From: Smittium culicis
Lineage: Eukaryota > Kickxellomycota > Harpellomycetes > Harpellales > Legeriomycetaceae
Direction: 5' to 3'
NCBI GenBank assembly: GCA_001970855.1
Contig: LSSN01002732.1
Span: forward strand, 1-29,230
DNA: 29,230 bases
Below the pieces are notes generated by a model. It searched no databases. It was not told the DNA's origin and saw only the letters and a program-made list of their open reading frames with translations. Shown here piece by piece: positions 21,363 through 29,230 of this stretch; position 1 is the first letter of the stretch; each line of letters begins with the position of its first letter. The position numbers were made by a program, and so were the translations under genes.

Positions 21363-22600
21363 TTACTCCAGAGGTAGTACTACTTCAGTCATATTATACT
21401 GGGTACTATGGTCCAGTCTTTAATAAGCATCGAACATGCTATAGTTTGACCAGAACGCGTAGGATACTATTTTTTCAACTGGGACTCCAAAGGTCGCGTC
21501 TAATGTTGCGCCGATTGCGCGCGCTTTGGGAATTTGCGTATTCAGGGGTCGCTCTATTAAACCTGAAAGATTCTTTACATACATTGCCTTGCTATATTAC
21601 CTACTGATGGTGGCTTATTGAGGTGCTTAGTGTGCCTAAATATCCTGTTTACAATTATTGAGTGATTTTTGGCATGTGGAGTTGGGCATAGTACGGTGGC
21701 TATCCTATCCTTGAATATGGCATATGCCAGAACTGGGAATAATATAGGATTAGGGTGCCTATTTAATTCGTATAGTCGTTCAATCAGCTGGCCCTTTCGC
21801 TTTTGCTTGAGAGCGATAATAACCAGTTTAAGAGCTTCATTCGTGATCGTAGTTCTTGTATCGTCGATTCTGTGCATATCTCCAGCGCGTAAAAACTCAC
21901 ATATAGATAATAACTAGCAGAAATTGGTGGTCAGTTTATAGTTATCCAGTCTACTGGTCTCATCCCACTCGGTTAATTTTAACACAATCGGAGATATGTC
22001 AATTTCAAGTTTGACGAACGACTTTATTATGATCTCTTCTATCTCCGTTAAGAATCCCTTCATGAAGGGTGTATTTTTTAAAGTCATTGAATCTGCTACT
22101 AATCTGAATATCGCTGATTTATAAGATTTTATAGTATTCGTGCTAAGCTTCTTCGCTTTGAGTGTGTGTGCTATATAGTTCATAATATGCGAAGTTTGGA
22201 TTGCGGCGGACTGATTATTGCTCAAATGCCAATCTAAAAAGTTTTGTTGCGTAGAATGGTACCTGGATCTACGCTTGACTGCTCGTTTTTTGGAAACGAT
22301 AATGTCAATGGCAGTAACTGGCAGACCTTGCGCTTGGAGGACGCACCGCTGATTGTCCATGCCATGAGACACCAGTATTTGTTATTCAATAGCGAAGACT
22401 GTCCGCTTTTGGGGTTTGGTATGAGAGTCGTTGCCTGCAGGAGCAATGGTTGGGCGACTGAAAATTCATTTAGGACCAGGTACCACATCGCAGTCTTCCA
22501 TAGCGGGGTAATTAAAGTGATCTTCATTCGTTCTCTGCGTACCTTTCGTAATACCTGGGATATCAGATTCCATGGGGGGGCAGCAGTAGGAGTTGAGCCA
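21363..22600 (-). pseudogene. Tyrosine recombinase relic of the DIRS element
   Basis: Open segments 22372-21917 and 21913-21575 are in the same frame, separated by a single TAG (21916-21914). The first is an alpha-helical core-binding region. The second opens with a box-I-like segment (FLRAGDMHRID) whose Arg fits the first catalytic Arg. After stops and a frame change near 21550, the C-terminal part (IPKARAIGATLDATF, then FWSNYSMFDAY) is readable to a stop at 21365-21363. A TAA at 21422-21420 falls directly after FDAY, where DIRS recombinases usually read a second Tyr, so the nucleophile region is damaged. Upstream (22600-22372) are remnants of the linker between RNase H and recombinase. Recombinases of this class integrate the circular DNA copy. 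The relic cannot make an active protein as it stands. Confidence 0.82.
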
Positions 22601-22619
22601 ATCTGAACAATTAAACAGC

Positions 22620-23927
22620 AGGGAGCTCTGACCTACAGCCATGTTTTCGGGGAACCAGCTGTAGTATTTCGCTAGATTTTTGTTCGCTATCGATGCAAAT
22701 AAGTCTAAATAATGTGGTTCGAATAATTCCTTTACCTTCTAGAACGCGTGGTCTGACATTGATCATTCGTAATACATGGTAAATAGCCTCGAATCACCTC
22801 CCAGGTTAATTTCTGACGAAAAATACGAGATCTAAGCGTGCGCGATTTTTCGGTGGACAGTGTTGTAATATTTCTATGTAATTTCTAGCAGTTTCGGAGA
22901 GGTTTTATCACTAAACTTCTTTAGATATGCTTGAGTGGTGTTATTTTCTGAGTAGACCAATACCGAACGACCAACAACAATCCGGAGTCGGAGTGCATAT
23001 TATATCGTTATTATTTCTAAGGCGTTGATATGAATCAGCGCCTCCGAACGACTCCACAATCTTGAATAGAGATGGGACCCTACAACTATCCCCTAAGCTT
23101 TTTTTCTGGAATCTGTAAATATTTCCAGCTCCGGAGTCTCTATGAGGAACGAATGATCATTTCAAGGAGTTAATTGATCTTTCCAGAACAAAAGTTTTTG
23201 ACTAGCGGGTTCTGTCAGTGTCATGATTGAATTCAATGTCTTAGTTGATGACAATGGATTGTTCTTGAATTTCAAAAGTCGTCTCAGCATGAGACGACCC
23301 GGTAGTAGCGCCACCGACATAACTTGGGTTTTCTCGATAAAGCTCACGAGATAAGAACCTTGAGTCTCATGCATCGGGAATTTAAACCATATCAAGATGG
23401 TTAATTGACTGATGTGGCGTTGTCGACGACTTTTCTAACTTGATTCTGTATCCCAGATCCGTCAGCTTGGAGAATACTAGGTCTAAATTCCTCGGAAATA
23501 CCTCTTTCGACTCCACAATGATTATAATATCGTCCAGATATGCCGATATTCTTATGTTGCGAGTTCTAGCCCTTGAAAGTATCAGTAGGAACATTTTGGA
23601 AAATGTGTGTGGGTTGAAGGAAAGTTCAAATGGGAGTTCACTGAATTGGTATTTCTGCCCCTTCCAATAATATCGCAAATACTTATTGCAGGATTTTTGA
23701 ATCAGGATGTGCATGAAAGCATCTTCTAGGTTTAGAGACTTCATGTAATCCTTTCTCCTGATCACTCGGAATATTGATGCGGGCGATTCAATCTTGAAGT
23801 TCCGCTCTTCGACGTGTATGTTCAGTTTCCTCAAGCTAGTTCAGATCTGAGCCCTTCTGTCTTCTTGGGGATAACGGACAGCCGGCTGAAATATCCACAG
23901 TTGCGAGTCTCTAACTCCTCTATTGCC
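22620..23927 (-). pseudogene. Reverse transcriptase / RNase H relic of the DIRS element
   Basis: The best-preserved block is 23834-23382 (150 codons). It contains SLNLEDAFMHI (first catalytic Asp region), a fingers-palm stretch (FSELPFELSFNPHTF) and the catalytic YLDD in ISAYLDDIIII. The preceding segment (FSRLSVIPKKTEGLR) lies in another frame at about 23905-23850, so a frameshift separates them. The thumb and connection follow at 23395-23162 (VALLPGRLMLRRLL). The RNase H region (about 23150-22830) is recognisable only as broken pieces (ELEIFTDS) with several stops. DIRS reverse transcriptases copy the element RNA into a DNA circle. This copy is inactive. Confidence 0.85.
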
Positions 23928-24738
23928 TTATTTGCTAGCAATGAGGCTACTTCTTAAATCAGGATCTGGTGGGCCTCGCGGTTGAGCTTCCTCTTGTGAC
24001 GTCGAGTATGCAAAGTTGGCGGCAGAAGAAATAGCAGCTTCGGTATTTTGCGCCGTGACAGGCTTGCTGAGGGTACTGTTTTGAGTACTTGTCTGCTGGC
24101 GCCCAAGAAAGGATTTACGAATCCTGGAGCGTTTCTCCGGCTTCTTACTCGAAATTAAGGCGTCCAGTTTATCCTGATTGATGAGAGGCTTTGATTCTGA
24201 CTCAAAGAGCTGAAGTGGTTTTCCCGGTAATTCCATTCCTTTATGGTGATTCTCTAGGCGGCCTTGAGTGACAGTCGATGAGATGTTCAAAAACAGGGCC
24301 CTCATTGTGTTGGCGAACAAGATTTGAGAGTTTTCTACTGTGAGATCGGGTATCCTGGATCCTGCAGTGTACGTACAGATTGATCGGTCTGGTGACTTTC
24401 GCCAAGGCGACCTGAATACCGTGTAGAATAGAGTCCGCTTTCTTCACTGCCGCTAAAGCTGAATCTATTAGCCGTGGTGGCTTGTATTTCATCGAACTAC
24501 TTCTTGGACATGCGTATATAGCGTCCTTTCGCACTTCTCCCGTGAACGGTATGCGGAAGATATCCTCCTTAATTGAGGTTAGAGCTTCGATAAGCTCTGC
24601 TTATACCTACAGATCTATTACGTGGGCTATTGTAGTTACAAAAGGGTCCGCCACTTCGAATTGAGGTTCCCTTTCGCGCAGCAACTAGTTTACCAAGGCA
24701 GTAAGATCATTAAGCTTGGAGTCAGTATCTTCAGGCAT
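23928..24738 (-). pseudogene. Gag-like ORF relic of the DIRS element
   Basis: A plausible original ATG lies at 24738-24736 (MPEDTDSKLNDLTALVN, then TAG). The frame is broken by further stops to about 24600, is open from 24534 to 24241, and shifts to another frame at 24320-23928. The later part holds a Lys/Arg-rich stretch (SSKKPEKRSRIRKSFLGRQQ) typical of the nucleic-acid-binding tail of a gag-like protein. It lies upstream of the reverse transcriptase, as expected for the order. No zinc knuckle is visible. Confidence 0.65.
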
Positions 24739-24802
24739 TTTTTTGAATGTTTAAATAAGAATTTAAAAGAAAAAAATCTTTTTAAGTTGTTAGAGTACCT
24801 TT

Positions 24803-24970
24803 GCGAAAGAAAAGATGATAATTATATCATAATACCGTACTTTCAGTATTATACTATAAAAATTAAATAGTTACTTATTTTATTACGTACTACATTTTTA
24901 TTTGTTTTGGAAGCTCGATTGTATTATTCAAAAAAAAAAAAGATTGTAACACTTAATATGAACACCCCTT
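24803..24970. repeat. DIRS right terminal inverted repeat
   Basis: Inverted counterpart of 21081-21241. The best-kept core, TACTTTCAGTATTATACTAT (24838-24857), matches the left repeat exactly when inverted. An A-run of about 12 bases (24930-24941) is expanded relative to the left copy. Confidence 0.8.
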
Positions 24971-24980
24971 GAGATATAAT
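24952..24980 (+). repeat. DIRS right-end repeat (29 bp)
   Basis: Begins CTTAATATGAACACCCC and ends GATATAAT. It matches the first 29 bp of the internal block (21266-21294) at 27 positions in direct orientation. Confidence 0.85.
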
Positions 24981-25082
24981 ATTTTATATTGAAATTTAAA
25001 AGCAAATAGTGAATTTACTTATAAATCATAAACGAATAAAAAAATTCGATTTTTTTAAGAGTGTTGGACGGGAAAGGGTTAA
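24981..25082 (+). mobile_element. TTAA MITE, copy C, right half
   Basis: Resumes the family sequence after the DIRS insertion, passes through ATAAATCATAAACGAAT and ends GTTGGACGGGAAAGGGTTAA. It joins in order with 20935-21027. Confidence 0.8.
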
Positions 25083-25380
25083 ATTATGCTTTTGTGCTTA
25101 ATTTTTTAAACTAGGTTATTTATTAATAACACTGCTTTATTCGAAGCATATCTACAAACCAGTTATAGCCTAAATGTATTTAGAAACAGCTGATTTTATC
25201 TCAAATAAGCTGATATATTTTGACATAAAAAATTCTGCCTCAATTTGTTGGCATATAATAATTCTTAATTCACTTGAAAACTTTTAAAGAGAAAATGTTG
25301 TATCAGCTGAAAAAAATTAAGCTCATTATATTTAAATATTTTCTTCTATACATTATACATACATTGATATTTTCCTCGTA

Positions 25381-25542
25381 TTAATTTTTCCTTGTTTAGA
25401 TCTCTTTAAAAAAACGGATTTATTTATTATATTTTGATAAAAAAGTAAATATACTATTTGCTACTGTTATAAACTATTTTTATTAAGTTGTATTGGTTAT
25501 AATTGGTAGACCAAAGGCATATTATCTCCTGTGAAAGAGTTA
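25381..25542 (-). mobile_element. TTAA MITE, copy L, degenerate and shortened
   Basis: In reverse orientation it begins TTAATTTTTCC, keeps TCTCTTTAAA, and ends TCCTGTGAAAGAGTTA. It is about 30 bp shorter than the family and strongly diverged, so boundaries are approximate. Confidence 0.5.
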
Positions 25543-25763
25543 TGTATATTTTAAAAATTATAGTTCCTTTAGATACTAATTACTTTAATGTTGGTGTTTT
25601 ATCTAAAATTTAATGCTCAAAACCTTTATTATGATTGTTTTTGGCATCAATTTCTTCTAATGATATTTTGTTGGTGGCTTTCATGATTAAGAATAGCTTA
25701 TACGTAAACACTTATTAGATATTATTAAGTTAATTATATTTAGAATTCTTTTTATAATTACTT

Positions 25764-25960
25764 TTATACCCCTTTCCCAGTCAAAAATATTTAAAAAAAT
25801 GAATCTAGTGATTCATAGTAATTTAAAACTATAATTTTTATTTGATGCTACTCTAAAAAATACCAATAATTGATTTAGTTTTGGAATTATTTTATTTTTT
25901 TTGAATGCAGGTAGCTATATTTATAAGATCGAATATGCCTATCACCCAGGAAAAGATTAG
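25764..25960 (-). mobile_element. TTAA MITE, copy D, diverged
   Basis: In reverse orientation it begins TTATACCCCTTTCCCAGTC, carries TACCAATAATTGATTTAG (family ACCAATAATTCTAAAG) in the middle, and ends GGAAAAGATTAG. Both terminal TTAA motifs have mutated. Confidence 0.6.
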
Positions 25961-26045
25961 AATTCTAAAGTGATAAGCCATTTTTTGGATAATAATGACT
26001 AAAAAACGGTTGAATTTCGAAATAACCTAGTTATTGAATAAAAAC

Positions 26046-26244
26046 ACCCCTTTCCCTTTCCCGTCTTATACTCTTTAAAAAACTCGGTTTTATGATTCGT
26101 TTATGATTCATAAGTAAATTTATTATTTTTTGTTGTATTATAACTATCCAATAATTATTAAGGTCTCTGAGTTAGATTTTTTTAATAGAATTTAATTTGA
26201 TATATTTTGATGATCAAAAAAAGAACTACTCGTGAAAGGGTTAA
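26046..26244 (-). mobile_element. TTAA MITE, copy E
   Basis: Reverse orientation. The left end has an extra CCCTTT unit (CCCCTTTCCCTTTCCCGTC), the middle reads CCAATAATTATTAAGGTCTC, and the end CTCGTGAAAGGGTTAA is well kept. The left boundary is uncertain by a few bases. Confidence 0.7.
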
Positions 26245-26382
26245 TTAAATTAAATATCATTGCAGGAAAACTTAAAGACCTAGTTGTATAATTTTTTCTA
26301 TTTTATAAAACTTGTTTTGAGGAGTTTTTAATAAAAAAATTTCCTATCAAGTCATTTTTCAGAATCATCTAAAGTTCTAAAT

Positions 26383-26576
26383 TAACCCTTTCACGGGCAG
26401 TAGACCATTTTTGACCTCAAAATATAGCCAATTGAGTTATATTAAAACACTTAAATTCCGAGGCCATAAGAATTATTGGTATTTTATATAAATTGACAAA
26501 TAACAATTATAATTATAAGCCATAAACGAATCATTAAATTGATTCTTGAAAAGAGTGTTGGACGGGAAAGGGTTAA
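26383..26576 (+). mobile_element. TTAA MITE, copy F
   Basis: 194 bp. Starts TTAACCCTTTCACGGGCAGT, has AATTCCGAGGCCATAAGAAT in the middle, and ends GTTGGACGGGAAAGGGTTAA. Both TTAA ends are intact. It lies 19 bp from copy G, which is in the opposite orientation. Confidence 0.85.
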
Positions 26577-26595
26577 GAAGGCGCTTTGTTGAAGT

Positions 26596-26792
26596 TTAAT
26601 CCTTTCCCGCCCAACACTCTTTAAAAAGGCTAATTCATTGATTCGTTTATGAATTATTTGCAAGTTTATTATTTGCAGCAATATTACATTATACCAATAA
26701 TTCTAAAGACCTCGGAATTATGTTACTTTTTGTGAATATAGTTGGCTATATTTGATAGTCCAAAAATGGTCTGCTGCCCGTGAATGGGTTAA
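26596..26792 (-). mobile_element. TTAA MITE, copy G (nearly identical to J)
   Basis: 197 bp, reverse orientation, from TTAATCCTTTCCCGCCC to CCCGTGAATGGGTTAA. Its reverse complement differs from copy J at only about five positions along its whole length, so both derive from one recently active sequence. Confidence 0.85.
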
Positions 26793-26933
26793 TATATTTG
26801 GCTTTATTAGTCAAAAATTTATATGATAATTTTCAAGTAAAGAAAATTATTTCAATCACTCTATATATTCGTTTAATTTTAAAAATTCTATTCGATAATT
26901 ATTATGTTGGTTTTTTTATTGAATAATAATTTT

Positions 26934-26958
26934 TTAACGCTTTCCAGCGCCAGCACTC
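26934..26958 (-). mobile_element. TTAA MITE, copy I, first piece (interrupted by H)
   Basis: The 25 bp starting TTAACGCTTTCC and ending CAGCACTC match the family's reverse-orientation start, and stop exactly at the TTAA that opens copy H. The remainder of this older copy continues at 27152-27321. Confidence 0.7.
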
Positions 26959-27155
26959 TTAACCCTTTCACGGGCAGTAGACTATTTTTGGACCACCAAA
27001 TATAGCCAGCTATATTCAATAAAAGTCTATTAATTCTGAGGCCTTACAAATTATTGGTAAATAATATAATATCAGCAAATAAATAATTTACTTAATAACC
27101 ACTGACGAATCATTAAATTCAATAATTTAAAGTGTGTTGGACGGAAAAGGGTTAA
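26959..27155 (+). mobile_element. TTAA MITE, copy H (nested in copy I)
   Basis: 197 bp. Starts TTAACCCTTTCACGGGCAGT and ends GTTGGACGGAAAAGGGTTAA. TTAA is present at both ends (26959-26962 and 27152-27155), consistent with a 4-bp TTAA target duplication inside the older copy I. Confidence 0.85.
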
Positions 27156-27321
27156 ACCTAATTAAAAAATAATATGATAAGCCTATTTGAAAACATTTTT
27201 TATTGGTCGCACAAAGTTAATAGCCAATAAATTATATACGCTCATATTGAATTTTCAGATTTTAATATGGTTGGATAGCTATCGTAGTTCAAAAAAGGCC
27301 ATACGCCCCTGAAAGAGTTAA
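27152..27321 (-). mobile_element. TTAA MITE, copy I, second piece
   Basis: Continues the older reverse-orientation copy after H, diverged but ending TAGTTCAAAAAAGGCC...CCCTGAAAGAGTTAA. With one TTAA counted, 25 + 170 bp gives 195 bp, the family length. Confidence 0.65.
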
Positions 27322-27482
27322 TATAATTCTACACACTACAATATTTTATGATATAAAATTCTTCGCTCACATAGAGTCCCATATCTATCTTTTTTATCCA
27401 AAACACTATTCTTGGATTAAATTCATAAACTCAATACTGTTAATGCATAAAAAAAATCTCAGTTCAGAATCACTTATTTGCC

Positions 27483-27679
27483 TTAACCCTTTCACGGGCA
27501 GTAGACCATTTTTGGACCATCAAATATAGCCAACTATATTCACAAAAAGTAACATAATTCCGAGGTCTTTAGAATTATTGGTATAATGTAATATTGCTGC
27601 AAATAATAAACTTGCAAATAATTCATAAACGAATCAATGAATTAGCCTTTTTAAAGAGTGCTGGACGGGAAAGGATTAA
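27483..27679 (+). mobile_element. TTAA MITE, copy J
   Basis: 197 bp. Starts TTAACCCTTTCACGGGCAGT and ends GCTGGACGGGAAAGGATTAA. It is the closest copy to G, in inverted orientation. Its closing TTAA (27676-27679) is also the opening TTAA of copy K. Confidence 0.85.
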
Positions 27680-27935
27680 CTCTTTCCCGGGTGGTAAACT
27701 ATTTTTGACCCACCAGATATAGTCAACAGAGTTCAATTAAAATACTTTTATTCCGAGGCTTAAAGAAATGTTGATATATTTTTAAATCAAAACAAATTAT
27801 AAACCTGCTTATAATTCATAAATGAATCATAAATTTGATTTCTTTTTTTTATCGTTTTTATTTGTGACTAAGTATAAAAATAAAATTTAGGTAAATTTTG
27901 ATTTTTTTAAAGTGCGTTAGACGGGAAAGGGTTAA
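27676..27935 (+). mobile_element. TTAA MITE, copy K, with ~65-bp internal insertion
   Basis: Starts TTAACTCTTTCCCGGGTGGT, keeps TTATTCCGAGGCTTAAAG, and ends GTTAGACGGGAAAGGGTTAA. It is 260 bp instead of ~195 because extra sequence lies at about 27845-27910. Similar T-rich words (AAATTTGATTTC and AAATTTTGATTT) flank the extra piece, suggesting an insertion with duplication or a slippage event. Confidence 0.75.
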
Positions 27936-29135
27936 CTGGTCTTAATAATTAGATAAAACTGTGAGCTTAATTTTCAGCTAAATCTAGATAATTTAAAAAT
28001 AAAATGGAAAACGCTTTCTTGATTTCTCATTAAAATAACCTGAGGGTAAGCTAGCAGTGGATAACCAGAACACTTATATGAACTATTTTAGCTTATTTTA
28101 CTCTATTTAATTTAACTGTTATATAAATATATGTACTTTAAAAAATACAGCATCTAGATTCTAATCGAAAGTCAAACATAAATGAATGTAATTCGATTAG
28201 CGAAAACAGTATTATGTTATTTGGATATAAAATTATTTACTATAACTGAAAGTAATAAACGAGCTTCGAAATTTATTCATGGCGAGTTCATATTATAGCT
28301 CTTTTCAGAGACAACAGTCTTTAATAATTTAAATGTCATAACTGGATAATTCAAATAACAATTAAATTTAAATTTAATTTAATTTATGCCGTAGTTAAAT
28401 TAAAATAGTTTTTTTTTTTTTTGCAATTATATATTTATAAATAAACTAAAAGGCGTTGATCCTGAAAAGGGCTGAGCTGTATTTTCCATAGTAAAAAAAG
28501 ACGTAATTTATTTATTCAAACAGCAATTTCAAAACGAATTTAATAAAACCAAATAAAAAAAAAGGGATTATCAATTAATATTTTAAATCGCGCAATTTAT
28601 TATTATTCCGTTCTATTAGTATACTAGCTTATTGTATCATATATAAGCTTTTCTATCTAACTAGTTTATTTAAAATTTTGAAAAGGATAATCCATTTCTG
28701 GGGCCATCACTCCCAGCCCTAATAAACATATATAACTATAATCCTTTTTCAAATGAATTATATTTTTTAGATTTTAAACACTTTTTAATATATATTAATT
28801 TATAAACTCATCGATTTCCTATTAGCTCGGTTAGTTTTGTCTGCTGATAAAATAAAAAATTAAACTTGCCAATAAACGGATAATAAACAATTGAATCTAT
28901 TTGAAAAGAGTTCATATTAATAAATATTGGCCTTTTTCTAGAAATTAGAACGTCAAAGCTGTATTAAAAATAAGGTAAAATAATAAAATATGCCGATATT
29001 TTTTAATTATTTTTGAATAAAATTAAGTGCCTAGACACTCAGATTTAAATCCGGGTTATTAAATTGGCTATAATTGATGACAGATTATATAAATGATATT
29101 AAAAAAGGTTTATTCTTTTCAATGACAGTTATATT
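27936..29135. other. AT-rich region, nothing recognised
   Basis: About 1.2 kb of very AT-rich sequence without open frames. There is a self-complementary AAATTTAAATTTAATTTAAT tract near 28365-28385 and a poly-T run near 28410. No gene or RNA is seen. Confidence 0.5.
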
Positions 29136-29230
29136 ATTCTTTTCTCGTCTGAATCTCTTTGAGAAAATGAATTAATTGATTCGACATTGATTTATATATA
29201 GATTTATTATTTGATGCTATTCTACATTAA
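29136..29230 (-). mobile_element. TTAA MITE, copy M, runs off the window
   Basis: Reverse-orientation start (TTCTTTTCTCGTCTGAATCTCTTTGAG), then ATTAATTGATTCG and TTTATTATTTGATGCTATTCTACATTA, which follow the family in order. The window ends mid-element, and the left terminus is diverged. Confidence 0.6.

Larger units (their letters stand above)
21028..24980 (-). mobile_element. Degenerate DIRS-like tyrosine-recombinase retrotransposon
   Basis: This ~3.95-kb element is less AT-rich than its surroundings. On the minus strand it carries, in order, remains of a gag-like gene, reverse transcriptase with RNase H, and a tyrosine recombinase, the gene set known for the DIRS order. Frameshifts and stops are scattered through all of them. 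Ends: terminal inverted repeats of about 150 bp (21081-21241 and 24803-24970). An internal block (21266-21362) equals the right terminal 29 bp (27/29 identical) followed by the left terminal 68 bp (57/68 identical), in direct orientation. The pentamer ATAAT stands at the left boundary (21023-21027), the internal join (21290-21294) and the right boundary (24976-24980). There is no long target duplication, as expected for integration of a circle by a tyrosine recombinase. The element interrupts MITE copy C, so it is younger than that copy, though it has decayed since. Confidence 0.88.

Noticed and set aside
22244..22606. Plus-strand 120-codon frame in the DIRS element
   Set aside because: It is antisense to the recombinase linker relic and has no family features.
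24622..24870. Plus-strand 82-codon frame running into the DIRS right inverted repeat
   Set aside because: It covers antisense of the gag start and the inverted repeat; its C-terminus is repeat-derived low complexity.
26484..26681. Minus-strand 65-codon frame
   Set aside because: It spans parts of two inverted MITE copies (F and G) and cannot be a host gene.
20313..29230. Regular spaced repeats as a possible CRISPR array or telomere-like array
   Set aside because: Units are ~195 bp with inverted termini, occur in both orientations and lie at irregular spacing with TTAA borders, so they are dispersed MITEs and not a spacer array. GGGTTAA occurs only singly at element ends, not as a telomeric tandem.

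Overview
The window reads as nuclear DNA of an AT-rich, intron-bearing fungus. Genes are interrupted by short GT-AG introns (54-120 nt), at least one with a perfect TACTAAC branch site. Coding sequence uses the standard code, and the recognisable proteins (Cdc6/Cdc18, GH18 chitinase, tandem CCCH protein, PH-domain protein) fit a fungus. The degenerate DIRS-type retroelement, the very low GC content and the Asn/Ser/Lys-rich proteins remind me of Smittium-like gut fungi (Harpellales). That placement is inference from memory, not shown by the sequence.

Layout. 1-1653: no gene seen. 1654-2254 (+): two-exon gene for a small two-TM protein with a PPPY motif. 3373-7748 (+): three-exon gene for a 1412-residue protein with an N-terminal PH domain and a long disordered tail. 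8156-9274 (-): tandem CCCH zinc-finger protein. 11262-13275 (-): three-exon Cdc6/Cdc18 gene, in which two small 5' exons restore the CDK-site-rich N-terminus. 13517-13743: possible coding relic. 14270-15800: pyrimidine-biased desert. 16030-17717 (-): five-exon GH18 chitinase without a signal peptide. 18595-18838 (+): speculative three-exon microgene. 20313-29230: a repeat nest.

The repeat nest has two layers. The first is a family of non-coding ~195-bp elements that start and end in TTAA, with inverted termini reading TTAACCCTTTC(A/C)CG. I count 13 copies in both orientations, and they look like piggyBac-type MITEs. One copy sits inside an older copy: the two halves of the older one are 25 and 170 bp, and sum to 195. 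Two other copies share a single TTAA. The second layer is a ~3.95-kb degenerate DIRS-like tyrosine-recombinase retrotransposon (21028-24980, minus strand) inserted into another copy, whose halves (93 + 102 bp) also sum to 195. The DIRS element has terminal inverted repeats of about 150 bp. It also has an internal block equal to its right end fused to its left end, and the same ATAAT stands at the left junction, the internal junction and the right junction. This is what circle integration by a tyrosine recombinase would leave.

The host genes appear to be separate transcription units (cell-cycle replication licensing, RNA binding, cell-wall or chitin metabolism, membrane-associated scaffolding) with no obvious shared pathway. 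No rRNA, tRNA or CRISPR feature was recognised.
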